DNA of 64,000 nt from Lactobacillus sp. (lineage in GTDB: Bacteria; Bacillota; Bacilli; Lactobacillales; Lactobacillaceae). The translations under genes and the position numbers were made by a program. Shown piece after piece: positions 1 to 8,606 of this stretch; the first letter of the stretch is position 1; every line of letters begins with the position of its first letter. Under the pieces are notes generated by a model. That model was not told where the DNA came from, made no database searches, and was given only the letters and a program-made list of their open reading frames with translations. The stretch is from assembly GCF_014803895.1 (NCBI RefSeq), contig NZ_JAAVAU010000003.1, positions 41,140 to 105,139 on the forward strand. The letters run 5' to 3'.

Positions 1-315
1 GAAAAAGCTGTAGAAACTGTTGAAAAATCTGATTTTGTATATTTTGATCCACCATATATTCCATTAACAGAAACATCTAGTTTCACTTCATATACAAGTG
101 ATGGCTTCAGCATGGAAGACCAGGAAAGACTCAAAAAAGTATTCTTTGATTTGGCAAATAGAGGAGTTAATGTAATGCTTAGTAATTCAGATACTCCAAT
201 TACGCGTGAGCTCTATAAAGATGCTAATATTTATGAAGTACGAGCAACCAGAGCAATAAATTCTGTTGCAAGTAAAAGGGGAAAAGTGGGTGAATTAATT
301 ATCACCAGTTATTAA
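1..315 (+). CDS. DpnM/Dam-type adenine-N6 DNA methyltransferase, 3' end only
   Basis: The reading frame is open from base 1, so the N-terminus lies outside the window. The visible 104 residues contain the class D12 catalytic motif DPPY (bases 46-57) in the context FVYFDPPYIPLTET. A C-terminal ATRAINS..SKRGKV block follows, as in DpnM/Dam enzymes that methylate adenine in GATC. The protein ends in ITSY. An internal ATG at 112 is not a credible start because it lies after the catalytic motif. Two bases after the stop, a short remnant resembling the second methylase of DpnII-type systems begins, and no matching endonuclease follows. This gene may therefore be the surviving methylase of a broken restriction system. 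Family assignment is confident; GATC specificity is inferred from resemblance to DpnM. Confidence 0.9.
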   Translation, partial: EKAVETVEKSDFVYFDPPYIPLTETSSFTSYTSDGFSMEDQERLKKVFFDLANRGVNVMLSNSDTPITRELYKDANIYEVRATRAINSVASKRGKVGELIITSY

Positions 316-316
316 T

Positions 317-403
317 ATGAAATATTACAGTGATGAAAGAGTAACTCTATACTTAGAAGATACTTTTGAGCTTAAAATATTTTTTAGATACTTTCTTTGT
401 TAA
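317..403 (+). pseudogene. Probable 5' remnant of a DpnA-like second adenine methylase
   Basis: A 28-codon frame starts at ATG 317, one base after the methylase stop (TAATATG). It reads MKYYSDERVTLYLEDTFELK and then diverges into low-complexity sequence and stops at 401-403. The start resembles the N-terminus of the beta-class methylases (DpnA, M2.LlaDCHI) that follow the D12 methylase in DpnII-type operons, with the usual xLYxxDxFELL pattern. The D/N-PPY motif, the rest of the methylase and the DpnII endonuclease are all absent. An 8-bp hairpin (390-409) lies where homology ends. The assignment rests on a short match recalled from the family and is moderate at best. Confidence 0.45.
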
Positions 404-466
404 GAAAGTGATTAAATAATCAATTAGGATACTTGGAGGTATTAAATTTATTAAGAGGTATATTTT

Positions 467-991
467 ATGAAAAATAAAATTGTTGGAATAATAATTCTGC
501 TCTTAGCTACTACTAGCTTAGTTGCTTGTAGTAAGGAATCGAATGTTAAGGGACCCAAGACTGCGACAGTTCAATCAAGCCAAGTAATTTTAAAAAAACA
601 AAATCCTACTATTGTAGGAACTTATCGTGATGATTGTAATAAAGCAGCAATTTTGTTCAAAAAAGATGGTACTGGGCGCTATGTTCATTGTGATGCTAAG
701 AATGGTAATATTGACACCAAGTTTACTTGGAAGAAAAAGAATAGTACTACTTTTGAAGTAACAATAAATAATAAAAATATTAAAAATCCACTTACTGCTA
801 AGCTTAATAAAAACAGCTTAACTCTAACTGGTTCTAGAAACTGGAATACCGAAAAGTTTGATCGGGTGGTAGTTGGTAATCTTAATTTAGATGATTTCCT
901 AAAAGAAGATAAGAAACAAGGCTCAAGTTTTCCAGAAAAATTTAAGAGTAATCGTCATTCAGTGAATTTAGATAATAATGACATGGAATAA
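467..991 (+). CDS. Putative lipoprotein of unknown function
   Basis: The 174-residue product starts with a lipoprotein signal peptide: MKNK, a hydrophobic stretch, then the lipobox LVAC with the lipidated cysteine at residue 21. The mature part has charged, serine-rich linker sequence followed by a compact region with alternating hydrophobic residues (about 48-135), as in small extracytoplasmic beta-rich domains. It contains GTYRDDCNKAAILFKKDGTG, which suggests a lipocalin-like or DUF-type strand pair, but I do not recognise the family. It should be anchored to the outer face of the membrane. A hairpin terminator follows, so it is probably transcribed alone. Confidence 0.75.
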   Translation: MKNKIVGIIILLLATTSLVACSKESNVKGPKTATVQSSQVILKKQNPTIVGTYRDDCNKAAILFKKDGTGRYVHCDAKNGNIDTKFTWKKKNSTTFEVTINNKNIKNPLTAKLNKNSLTLTGSRNWNTEKFDRVVVGNLNLDDFLKEDKKQGSSFPEKFKSNRHSVNLDNNDME

Positions 992-1003
992 TTAATAGAA
1001 AAT

Positions 1004-1040
1004 AAAGTACTTGAATTTTTTAAAGTGCTTTTATTTTTTT
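1004..1040 (+). terminator. Rho-independent terminator after the lipoprotein gene
   Basis: A 9-bp stem (AAAGTACTT with AAGTGCTTT, one G-T pair) encloses an A/T loop and is followed by TTATTTTTTT. Confidence 0.75.
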
Positions 1041-1119
1041 GAAATAATTTTCTTATGACTTAATTATGGTAAAAATTACCACGTTTTTAATCTTTAATAA
1101 TTTTTATTTTAATAAACTA

Positions 1120-1147
1120 TTGACATTAATTTCATTTGTATTAGAAT
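1120..1147 (+). promoter_or_regulatory. Sigma-A promoter of the T-box/mmuM-mmuP transcript
   Basis: A perfect -35 box TTGACA (1120-1125) is followed by a 16-bp spacer and TAGAAT (1142-1147). The T-box leader begins a few bases downstream. Confidence 0.8.
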
Positions 1148-1154
1148 ATTCAAC

Positions 1155-1430
1155 AAATAAATAAACAAATTGAAAAGCAGAGTAACTAGCTTGATATCCT
1201 TTACAGAGAATTAGTGGATGGTGAGAGCTAAGAGGAGATGGTTAGTGAAGATGGGCTGGGAAAGTAAGAGTTAGTGAATAATTAGCTAACTACGGGGTTG
1301 CTCTCGTTAACATAGCAAGGTAATTCTCATTTAGAGAGCTACTTGTTGAGGTCATTTATGTAAGTAAATGATAAATTAAGGTGGTATCACGAAGCACTCG
1401 TCCTTATTGGATGGGTGCTTTTTTATTTTT
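1155..1430 (+). promoter_or_regulatory. T-box riboswitch, probably methionine-specific
   Basis: The long leader upstream of mmuM shows T-box landmarks in order: an AGAGA-type box and a GGTGAGAGCT segment near 1205-1230, a specifier region around 1241-1265, the conserved T-box sequence AAGGTGGTATCACGA (about 1378-1392), and a terminator hairpin (AGCACTCGTCC with GGATGGGTGCT, 1393-1419) followed by a T run. Uncharged tRNA binding should stabilise an antiterminator made from the T-box bases and allow transcription. An ATG at 1251-1253 in the specifier region, and the methionine-forming genes downstream, point to tRNA-Met. The specifier codon is inferred; I did not fold the whole leader. Confidence 0.9.
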
Positions 1431-1447
1431 AATTAAAGGAGTAAATA

Positions 1448-2377
1448 ATGACACTATTTGAATCAATTAAACAAGGTCTGGTATTAGATGGTGCAATGTC
1501 AGATGAGTTACAACGTCAAGGAACAAATTTGCATAGTGATTTATGGACAGCTAGCGCTTTAATCGATCAAATTGATAAGGTTTATCAAGCCCATTTAAAT
1601 TATTTTAAAGCAGGTGCAAATATTGTAATTACTGATACTTATCAAGCAAATATTCCTGCTTTTTTAGCCAACGGATATAGTAAAGAACAAGCAAGTAATT
1701 TTATTAGAGATGCTGTTAAAGTCGCTAAAAAAGCACGTAATGATTATGAAAAGCAAACAGGAATTCATAATTTTGTGGCAGGAACCATTGGACCTTATGG
1801 TGCTTACTTAGCTGATGGAAATGAATATCGAGGAGAATATGAATTAAGTAAAAAAGAATATCTTGATTTTCACTTACCTAGATTAAAATTAATTTTAAAT
1901 GAAAAGCCTGATATTATCGCTATTGAGACGCAGCCAAAATTAGTTGAGACAAAGGTATTACTGGATTGGTTAAAGGAAAATGCTCCGGATATTCCTATTT
2001 ACGTAAGTTTTACTTTAAGAGATAGTAAAACTCTTAGTGATGGAACCCCTTTGGCAAAAGCTGGTCAATTAGTAAACCAATGTCAACAAGTAATTGGTGT
2101 AGGGATTAATTGTATAGCACCAACACTTGTTGGGGATGCTTTAGATGAATTACATCGAAATACTAAAAAAGCTCTCGTGGTATACCCTAATCAGGGAGCT
2201 AGTTACAATCCAGAGATAAAAGAATGGGAAGAAATACCAGCTAAAGTAAATTTTTCAATTTTAACAAAAACTTGGTATGAAAAAGGTGCTCGTTTAATTG
2301 GAGGATGTTGTACCACAGGTCCCAAAGAAATCGAGCAAATTAGTACAACCCTGAAAAAATTAAAAGAAGGTAGGTAA
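1448..2377 (+). CDS. mmuM: Homocysteine S-methyltransferase (S-methylmethionine-dependent)
   Basis: This 309-residue enzyme makes methionine by moving a methyl group from S-methylmethionine to homocysteine in the cytoplasm. The sequence begins [14 protein letters not shown], the usual barrel start, and carries the three zinc-binding cysteines of the family: one in GVGINC (about residue 222) and the pair in the C-terminal GGCC (about residue 287). Length is typical of the family. The start is ATG 1448 with AAGGAG seven bases upstream. It is the first gene after the methionine T-box and lies five bases before the S-methylmethionine permease, which supports the substrate assignment. A BhmT-like specificity for another methyl donor is possible but less likely. 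Confidence 0.9.
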   Translation: MTLFESIKQGLVLDGAMSDELQRQGTNLHSDLWTASALIDQIDKVYQAHLNYFKAGANIVITDTYQANIPAFLANGYSKEQASNFIRDAVKVAKKARNDYEKQTGIHNFVAGTIGPYGAYLADGNEYRGEYELSKKEYLDFHLPRLKLILNEKPDIIAIETQPKLVETKVLLDWLKENAPDIPIYVSFTLRDSKTLSDGTPLAKAGQLVNQCQQVIGVGINCIAPTLVGDALDELHRNTKKALVVYPNQGASYNPEIKEWEEIPAKVNFSILTKTWYEKGARLIGGCCTTGPKEIEQISTTLKKLKEGR

Positions 2378-2382
2378 GTAAG

Positions 2383-3753
2383 ATGGCACATGAGACACAT
2401 TTAAAAAGAAAAATGGGTATCCGCCATATTCAAATGATTTCTTTAGGTGGTGTGATTGGGACAGGATTATTTTTAAGTTCTGGATATACTATTCATGAAG
2501 CTGGTCCGTTGGGGACAGTTTTGGCTTATGGAGTAGGGGCTTTGATTGTCTTTGCTGTGATGCTATGCTTAGGAGAATTATCCGTTGCGATGCCTTATAC
2601 AGGTGCCTTTCATGTGTATGCTAAAAAGTTTATTAGCCCTTCAGCAGGTTTTGTAGTTGCTGTTCTTTATTGGTTGACTTGGACAATTGCCTTAGGATCA
2701 GAATTTACAGCAGTCGGAATTATTATGCAAGAGTGGTTTCCTAATGTACCTGTTTGGATTTGGAGCTTGGCTTGTATGATTTTGATATTTGGAAGTAATT
2801 TCTTTTCAGTTAAGGGTTTTGCAGAAAGTGAATTCTGGTTGGCAGCTATTAAGGTATTAGCAATTGTAATGTTCATCATCTTAGGCGGAGCAGCAATTTT
2901 AGGAATAATTCCGCTTAAAGGGCAAGCACATGCTCCAGGATTAGTAAATTTTTATAAAAATGGTTGGTTTCCTAATGGCTGGGGTGGAGTTTTTACGACC
3001 ATGTTAACCGTAAATTTTGCTTTTTCGGGTACTGAATTAATTGGAGTAACTGCTGGAGAAGCAAAAGATCCTAGTAAAGCCATTCCTAAAGCTATAAAGA
3101 CAACTTTGTGGCGCTTATTAGTGTTTTTTATTGGGAGTATTGTTGTAATGGCTGCCTTAATTCCTTATAAAGTTGCAGGAGTAACCGAGAGTCCTTTTGT
3201 ATATGTCTTAAACGAAATTCATGTTCCTTTTGCCGCTAATATTATGAACTTTGTGATTTTAACAGCTATTCTGTCTGCTGCAAACTCTGGCTTATATGCT
3301 TCAACTAGAATGCTCTGGTCCTTAGGTAATGAAAAAACATTGCCACCGATTTTTGCTAAAACTAATCAGGCAGGAGTACCGGTAGTGGCTTTGATACTAA
3401 GTATGTGTGGGGGAGTTTTAGCTTTAATTTCTAGTAAAGTTGCAGCAAGTACAGTATATTTAGTTTTAGTATCAATTTCAGGTTTAGCTGTCGTATTTGT
3501 ATGGATGGCAATTGCCTGGTGTGAGTTAAAATTTAGAAAAGAGTACTTAAAAGCCGGTAACAAGCTGGAAGACTTACAGTATCGGACTCCTTGGTATCCA
3601 CTAGTACCGTATTTCGCATTTTTTGCTAGTTTGTTATCATGCATTTTAATTTGGTTTGATAAAAGTCAAAGAGTAGCCTTGTATTATACGATTCCGTTTG
3701 TCTTAATTTGTTGGTTGGGTCATTGGCTATGGTTAAAAAATAAGAAAAGTTAA
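2383..3753 (+). CDS. mmuP: S-methylmethionine/amino acid permease (APC family)
   Basis: The 456-residue protein has about twelve hydrophobic segments and the APC signature at its start: [20 protein letters not shown], followed by GAGPLG-type sequence. It resembles the AAT subfamily that includes MmuP, LysP and aromatic amino acid permeases. The MmuP call comes from the neighbour: it starts five bases after mmuM and shares its T-box leader, so uptake and use of S-methylmethionine would be induced together when methionine is scarce. Substrate specificity cannot be read from the sequence alone. A strong hairpin terminator closes the operon. Confidence 0.8.
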   Translation: MAHETHLKRKMGIRHIQMISLGGVIGTGLFLSSGYTIHEAGPLGTVLAYGVGALIVFAVMLCLGELSVAMPYTGAFHVYAKKFISPSAGFVVAVLYWLTWTIALGSEFTAVGIIMQEWFPNVPVWIWSLACMILIFGSNFFSVKGFAESEFWLAAIKVLAIVMFIILGGAAILGIIPLKGQAHAPGLVNFYKNGWFPNGWGGVFTTMLTVNFAFSGTELIGVTAGEAKDPSKAIPKAIKTTLWRLLVFFIGSIVVMAALIPYKVAGVTESPFVYVLNEIHVPFAANIMNFVILTAILSAANSGLYASTRMLWSLGNEKTLPPIFAKTNQAGVPVVALILSMCGGVLALISSKVAASTVYLVLVSISGLAVVFVWMAIAWCELKFRKEYLKAGNKLEDLQYRTPWYPLVPYFAFFASLLSCILIWFDKSQRVALYYTIPFVLICWLGHWLWLKNKKS

Positions 3754-3759
3754 TCAAAG

Positions 3760-3795
3760 AGCGCATTTTGATGTAGTCGAAGTGCGTTTTTTATT
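3760..3795 (+). terminator. Terminator of the mmuM-mmuP operon
   Basis: A 12-bp stem with three G-U pairs (AGCGCATTTTGA with TCGAAGTGCGTT) is followed by a T-rich run. Confidence 0.8.
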
Positions 3796-3842
3796 TAGCT
3801 ACATAACTGATAATAAAGAAAGAGAGCTTTGAGAAGATTTTT

Positions 3843-3851
3843 TGTTATACT
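3843..3851 (+). promoter_or_regulatory. Extended -10 promoter of the hsd operon
   Basis: TGTTATACT fits an extended -10 element (TGn plus TATACT) 35 bases before the hsdR start. No good -35 box is seen at the usual spacing. Confidence 0.5.
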
Positions 3852-3886
3852 AAAGATATATTTTTTTAAAGAATCGAGAAAGATTA

Positions 3887-6800
3887 ATGGGAAATTTTAC
3901 AACTAAGGAAGAAGAATATCTTCCATATGCCAAGTTGGCTAATAGTTCAGAGAGTTTGATTTACTCTGATCCACGTAGCAGTTTGACAATTTTTGGAACT
4001 TTTGCGGAGCAACTTACAAAAGAGATTTTTCGGTTAGATGAATTAGATGGCTTAGTTAATGATAATGCTAAGCAAGTAGAACGTATTGATATATTGCGGA
4101 GTTATAAAGTAAAAAACGAGTATCCTGATATTCTCCCTGAATATTTAGATATTATTAGAAAAAAGCGTAATCGTGCCACTCACCAGGATGCGATTGAATT
4201 TCAACCTAAGCAGGATGATGCCTTAGAAATTGGTAAGTTAGCTTATGCAGTGTGGAGTTGGTTTTTGGAGGTTTTTTCTCAAGATGAAATTAAGCCTTAT
4301 CAAAAGCCAGTTGATATGAATCAAGCACTAACTTACACAAAACAGGCACTAGCTGATACAGAAGATGAAGTTGCTAAGCTCAAAGCGCAGATTGCTAAGT
4401 TACAAGCACAACCTGTCAAAGTTGTGCCACCAACTCCTGAGCAGAAAGAAAAGCGTCATAAGATTACGGTACAATATGCTAAGTTTGGAATTACTGAAGC
4501 ACAGACTCGTGAGTTAATAGATGATCAATTGCGCAGTGCTGGTTGGGAAGTTGATACTGACAAGCTTAACAATTGGAAGAATGGTACTCTTCCAAAGAAA
4601 GGCCACAATATGGCAATTGCTGAATGGGTTCTTCCTAACAAAAAGCGCGCCGATTATGCCTTATTTATTGGTAAGAAATTATTTGGTGTGATTGAAGCTA
4701 AGCGTTGGGATAGTGATATTGCTGGCCAATTGCCGCAACCTAAAGAATATTCACGTTCATTCACCGAATCTGAAGATTATCAATTAATTGACCAAGATAT
4801 GGGTGATTATAAGGTACCTTTTATCTATGCTACAAACGGTCGACCATACGTTAAGCAATATAAAGAAAAATCCGGTATCTGGTTCTGGGATGCAAGAAAC
4901 CCGATGGAAAGTAGCTATGCTCTTGAAGAATTTCATAGCCCTGAAGATTTAAAATTAAAAATATCTGCTGAAAATAAGGCTGTAGCAAATAAAAAATTAG
5001 CAGAGGATAAAGAATTCCCAGAATTTGCAGATCGTTATTATCAAAAAAAAGCCGTGCAAGCTCTAGAGGACGGCATTCAACAAGGTAAAAAGCGCATGCT
5101 TTTAGCGATGGCAACTGGTACAGGTAAGACGAGGACTGCGATGTCTTTGATGTATCGTTTGCTCAATCATAAACGTGCCCGTCGAATTTTATATCTTGTT
5201 GATAGAAATTCTCTTGGTCGTCAGACTGCCAATGCTATTAAAGATAGTAAAGTAGGAACTAATACTTTTGCTTCTACTTATGGTATGAAGGAATTAGAAG
5301 ATAAATTGCCAGAAGCTTCGACTAAGGTACAAATTGCTACTGTGCAAGGGATGATTAAACGTCTGTTTTATAGTGATGATGGTAAGATGGAAAAACCATC
5401 AGTGGGGATGTACGATTTTATCATTGTTGACGAAGCTCACCGTGGTTATGCTGAAGACCGAGATATGGCTGATGAAGAATATCGTGCTTACAATGAGCAA
5501 GATTATATTAGCCAGTACCGTCGTGTGATTGACTACTTTGATGCAACTGTAATCGGAATGACGGCAACTCCAGCTCTTCAGACAATTAATATCTTTGGTA
5601 GCCCAGTATATTCATATAGTTATATGCAAGGTGTACTTGATGGGGTGTTAGTTGATCATGATGCGCCACATATTATTCAGACCAAGCTTGCTAAAGATGG
5701 AATTAAGTTCAAGAAGGGCGAAGTTGATGTTTACGATGAAGCCAGCCAGTCTACTAAGAAGGAAGAATTGCCTGACGACATGAAATTTGAACTTAAAGAT
5801 TTTAATAAGAAGGTAATTACACAATCATTTAATGAAGTAGTCTGTGATTATCTGGCTAATAATTTGGATCCTAACGATCCAAGTCAAGGGAAGACTTTGA
5901 TTTTTGCTGCTACTGATGCTCATGCAGATAGGGTTGTTAATTTACTTAAGAAAGCCTTCAAGAAAGTTGGTAATCCTGTTAATGATGATGCTATTGAAAA
6001 GATTACTGGTTCCTTACGCGATCCTGATGCAGAAATTCGGCGCTTTAAAAACGAAGAATTTCCAAATATTGCGGTAACGGTAGATTTACTAACAACTGGT
6101 GTTGATGTGCCATCAATTTCTAATCTAGTATTCTTGCGGCGAGTTAAGTCACGTATCCTCTATGAACAAATGCTTGGTCGTGCTACGCGTTTGTGCCCAG
6201 AAATTAACAAAGATCACTTTGAAATTTATGATGCAGTTGGAATTTACGATGCTATGAATCAGGTTACTAATATGAAGCCTGTCGTGAAGAATCCGCATCA
6301 TGATGTGAAGTACTATGTGAATAAAAAGCATGACCTCTTTGAGGTTTCTGACCAGAAGTTATTTGAGCAATATCAAACTGATATGTCAGCTGCAGTTGAA
6401 AGAAAAATCAAACGTTTGTCCGAAGCTGCTAAAAAAGAATTTGAACGTTTAAATGAGGTCGAGTCAATTGATAATTGGGCTGCTTCGCTTTCTAAGATGA
6501 GTGAAGATGACTTTGTTAGCCAATGGGATAAATTTGAAAATCTTGCTGAACTAAAATCAGCTGGTCCTAAACAGTACATTTCTACCGCAGAAGATGAATT
6601 GACTGATGTCAAGCGTGGATATGGTAACGGCAACGTAGAGCCCCAAGATTATATCGAGAGCTTTAATGAATATATTAAAAATAACATCAATGAAATCCCG
6701 GCTCTCAATATAATTGCAACACGTCCCAAGGAGTTGACTTTGAAAGAGTTGAAGCAGATTAAGTTGCAACTGGAGAAAAATGGTTTTAAAGAAAATAGCT

Positions 6801-7147
6801 TGCAAACTGCCTGGAAGAATGCCAATCATGTGCAAACAACTGCTGATATCATTAGCTTTATTCGTCAAGCTGCCTTGGGTTCACCACTGATTGATCATGA
6901 AACGCGTATCCATAATGCAATGCAGAAGATTTATGGTATGGCTGATTGGAATGTCATTCAGAAGAAATGGCTTAAGAGAATTGAAAAGCAATTACTAGAA
7001 ACTACTGTTTTAGGTCCTGATGCAGAGCATGCTTTTGAAGATAGTGAGATTTTTAGATCACACGGTGGCTACAAGAGCATGAAGAAAGTATTTCCTAAAC
7101 AGATTGATCAAATTGTAAAAACTTTGAATGATAATTTATATGCATAG
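3887..7147 (+). CDS. hsdR: Type I restriction enzyme, R (endonuclease/translocase) subunit
   Basis: The 1086-residue protein is the motor and nuclease of a type I system. The first ~150 residues resemble a DUF4145-type domain, followed by a coiled segment (about 150-200). A PD-(D/E)XK nuclease region lies at roughly 255-272 (RADYALF...GVIEAKRW). The SF2 helicase core follows with Walker A ATGTGKT (about 409-415), DEAH (515-518), GMTATPA, and the late motifs TTGVDVPS and QMLGRATRL. The C-terminal third matches the EcoEI-type R C-terminal region. All key residues are present, so it appears functional. It would cut DNA at random sites after ATP-driven translocation from unmethylated targets. The start ATG 3887 has only a weak upstream AGAAAG. 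hsdM follows after ten bases. Confidence 0.95.
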   Translation: MGNFTTKEEEYLPYAKLANSSESLIYSDPRSSLTIFGTFAEQLTKEIFRLDELDGLVNDNAKQVERIDILRSYKVKNEYPDILPEYLDIIRKKRNRATHQDAIEFQPKQDDALEIGKLAYAVWSWFLEVFSQDEIKPYQKPVDMNQALTYTKQALADTEDEVAKLKAQIAKLQAQPVKVVPPTPEQKEKRHKITVQYAKFGITEAQTRELIDDQLRSAGWEVDTDKLNNWKNGTLPKKGHNMAIAEWVLPNKKRADYALFIGKKLFGVIEAKRWDSDIAGQLPQPKEYSRSFTESEDYQLIDQDMGDYKVPFIYATNGRPYVKQYKEKSGIWFWDARNPMESSYALEEFHSPEDLKLKISAENKAVANKKLAEDKEFPEFADRYYQKKAVQALEDGIQQGKKRMLLAMATGTGKTRTAMSLMYRLLNHKRARRILYLVDRNSLGRQTANAIKDSKVGTNTFASTYGMKELEDKLPEASTKVQIATVQGMIKRLFYSDDGKMEKPSVGMYDFIIVDEAHRGYAEDRDMADEEYRAYNEQDYISQYRRVIDYFDATVIGMTATPALQTINIFGSPVYSYSYMQGVLDGVLVDHDAPHIIQTKLAKDGIKFKKGEVDVYDEASQSTKKEELPDDMKFELKDFNKKVITQSFNEVVCDYLANNLDPNDPSQGKTLIFAATDAHADRVVNLLKKAFKKVGNPVNDDAIEKITGSLRDPDAEIRRFKNEEFPNIAVTVDLLTTGVDVPSISNLVFLRRVKSRILYEQMLGRATRLCPEINKDHFEIYDAVGIYDAMNQVTNMKPVVKNPHHDVKYYVNKKHDLFEVSDQKLFEQYQTDMSAAVERKIKRLSEAAKKEFERLNEVESIDNWAASLSKMSEDDFVSQWDKFENLAELKSAGPKQYISTAEDELTDVKRGYGNGNVEPQDYIESFNEYIKNNINEIPALNIIATRPKELTLKELKQIKLQLEKNGFKENSLQTAWKNANHVQTTADIISFIRQAALGSPLIDHETRIHNAMQKIYGMADWNVIQKKWLKRIEKQLLETTVLGPDAEHAFEDSEIFRSHGGYKSMKKVFPKQIDQIVKTLNDNLYA

Positions 7148-7157
7148 GAGAAAATAA

Positions 7158-8606
7158 GTGAATAACCAAGAGATTGTTCAAAAATTATGGAATGAATGTA
7201 ATGTGCTTCGTGATGATGGGGTGAGCTATCAAGATTACATTACGGAACTAACTTACTTGTTATTCTTAAAGATGAGTAAGGAGCAAGGACAGGAAGATGA
7301 TATTCCAGAAGATTTGCGTTGGGATGCATTAGTATCTCATGAAGGAACAGAATTGATGAGTTTTTATCGTCAATTGCTTTTAGATTTGGGCAATCCTGAT
7401 AAGGTACATAGTAATAAGATTAATGCTATCTACAGAAATGCTTCTACTTCAATTGATGAGCCAGCTAACTTAGAAAAAATCATCAAAGATATTGATGCCC
7501 TGGATTGGTTCACAGCTCGGCAAGAAGGTCTTGGTGACTTGTATGAAGGTTTAATGCAAAAAAACGCCGAAGAAGTAAAATCTGGTGCTGGTCAATACTT
7601 CACGCCACGTCCATTAATTAATATGATGGTTAGAATGACTAAGCCTGAAATTGGCGAAAGATTGAATGACCCTGCAGCTGGTACTTTTGGCTTTATGGTG
7701 GCTGCGGATGAATATCTTAAAGAAAAAAATGATGATTACTTCGACTTAAGCCCTGAACAAGAAAAGTTCCAAAGAGAAGAAGCCTTCTCAGGGATGGAAT
7801 TGGTTCCTGGAACTCACCGCTTGGCCATGATGAATGAATACCTTCACGGCATGGATGGTCGACTTGAACAAGGTGACTCCTTATCTAGTGCAGGTAAGTG
7901 GATGAAGGGCTTCGATGTTGTCTTAACCAACCCACCATTTGGTACTAAGAAGGGTGGCGAAAGAGTTAGTCGTGATGACTTAACTTACGATACTTCCAAT
8001 AAGCAACTTAACTTCTTGCAGATCATCTATAATTCATTGAAGAAAGATGGTAAAGCTCGCGCGGCCGTAGTTGTTCCAGATAATGTCTTATTTGATTCTG
8101 GTAAGGGTGAAGAGATTAGAAAAGACCTAATGAATAAGTGTAATCTTCATACTATCTTGAGATTACCAACGGGAATTTTCTACGCTCAAGGTGTGCAAAC
8201 TAATGTCTTATTCTTCACTCGTGGTGAAAGTGAATATGATAATACCAAGGATGTTTGGATTTATGATATGCGTCACCAGATGCGTTCATTTGGCAAAAGA
8301 AGTCCACTAAATGCTAAAGATTTTGAAGAATTTGAGAAAGTATTTAATGTAGATGATTTTACTAAGCGTCAAGAGACTTGGGATAAGGAGAAAAATCCTA
8401 ATGGTCGTTGGCGTAAGTTCACTATTGAAGAAATTATGCAACGTCCAAATACTAGTCTTGATATTTCATGGATGGGTGATGAAGAAGAGAAGGAACAAAA
8501 GTCACTCAAAGAAATTATGTCTGATATGAATGAAAATGCGAAAGCTATTAATGAAGCAATTGCGGAATTAAATAAGGCGTTGGAAGGAATTGAAGATGAC
8601 GATTAA
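7158..8606 (+). CDS. hsdM: Type I restriction enzyme, M (adenine methyltransferase) subunit
   Basis: The 482-residue protein has an N-terminal HsdM helical domain and an N6-adenine methylase domain. The AdoMet-binding motif is DPAAGT (from residue 171), with the segment GAGQYFTPRPLI just before it. The catalytic motif is NPPFG (258-262). It starts with GTG at 7158, supported by AGGAG (7146-7150) seven bases upstream. Two copies with one HsdS form the modification enzyme, and the full complex adds two HsdR. The end of the gene overlaps the start of hsdS by 11 bases. Confidence 0.95.
   Translation: MNNQEIVQKLWNECNVLRDDGVSYQDYITELTYLLFLKMSKEQGQEDDIPEDLRWDALVSHEGTELMSFYRQLLLDLGNPDKVHSNKINAIYRNASTSIDEPANLEKIIKDIDALDWFTARQEGLGDLYEGLMQKNAEEVKSGAGQYFTPRPLINMMVRMTKPEIGERLNDPAAGTFGFMVAADEYLKEKNDDYFDLSPEQEKFQREEAFSGMELVPGTHRLAMMNEYLHGMDGRLEQGDSLSSAGKWMKGFDVVLTNPPFGTKKGGERVSRDDLTYDTSNKQLNFLQIIYNSLKKDGKARAAVVVPDNVLFDSGKGEEIRKDLMNKCNLHTILRLPTGIFYAQGVQTNVLFFTRGESEYDNTKDVWIYDMRHQMRSFGKRSPLNAKDFEEFEKVFNVDDFTKRQETWDKEKNPNGRWRKFTIEEIMQRPNTSLDISWMGDEEEKEQKSLKEIMSDMNENAKAINEAIAELNKALEGIEDDD

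Noticed and set aside
390..409. Hairpin as a terminator
   Set aside because: The 8-bp stem has no T run on either strand.
8590..8595. TTG start for hsdS
   Set aside because: The GGAAGG site would be only two bases away; ATG 8596 has correct spacing.
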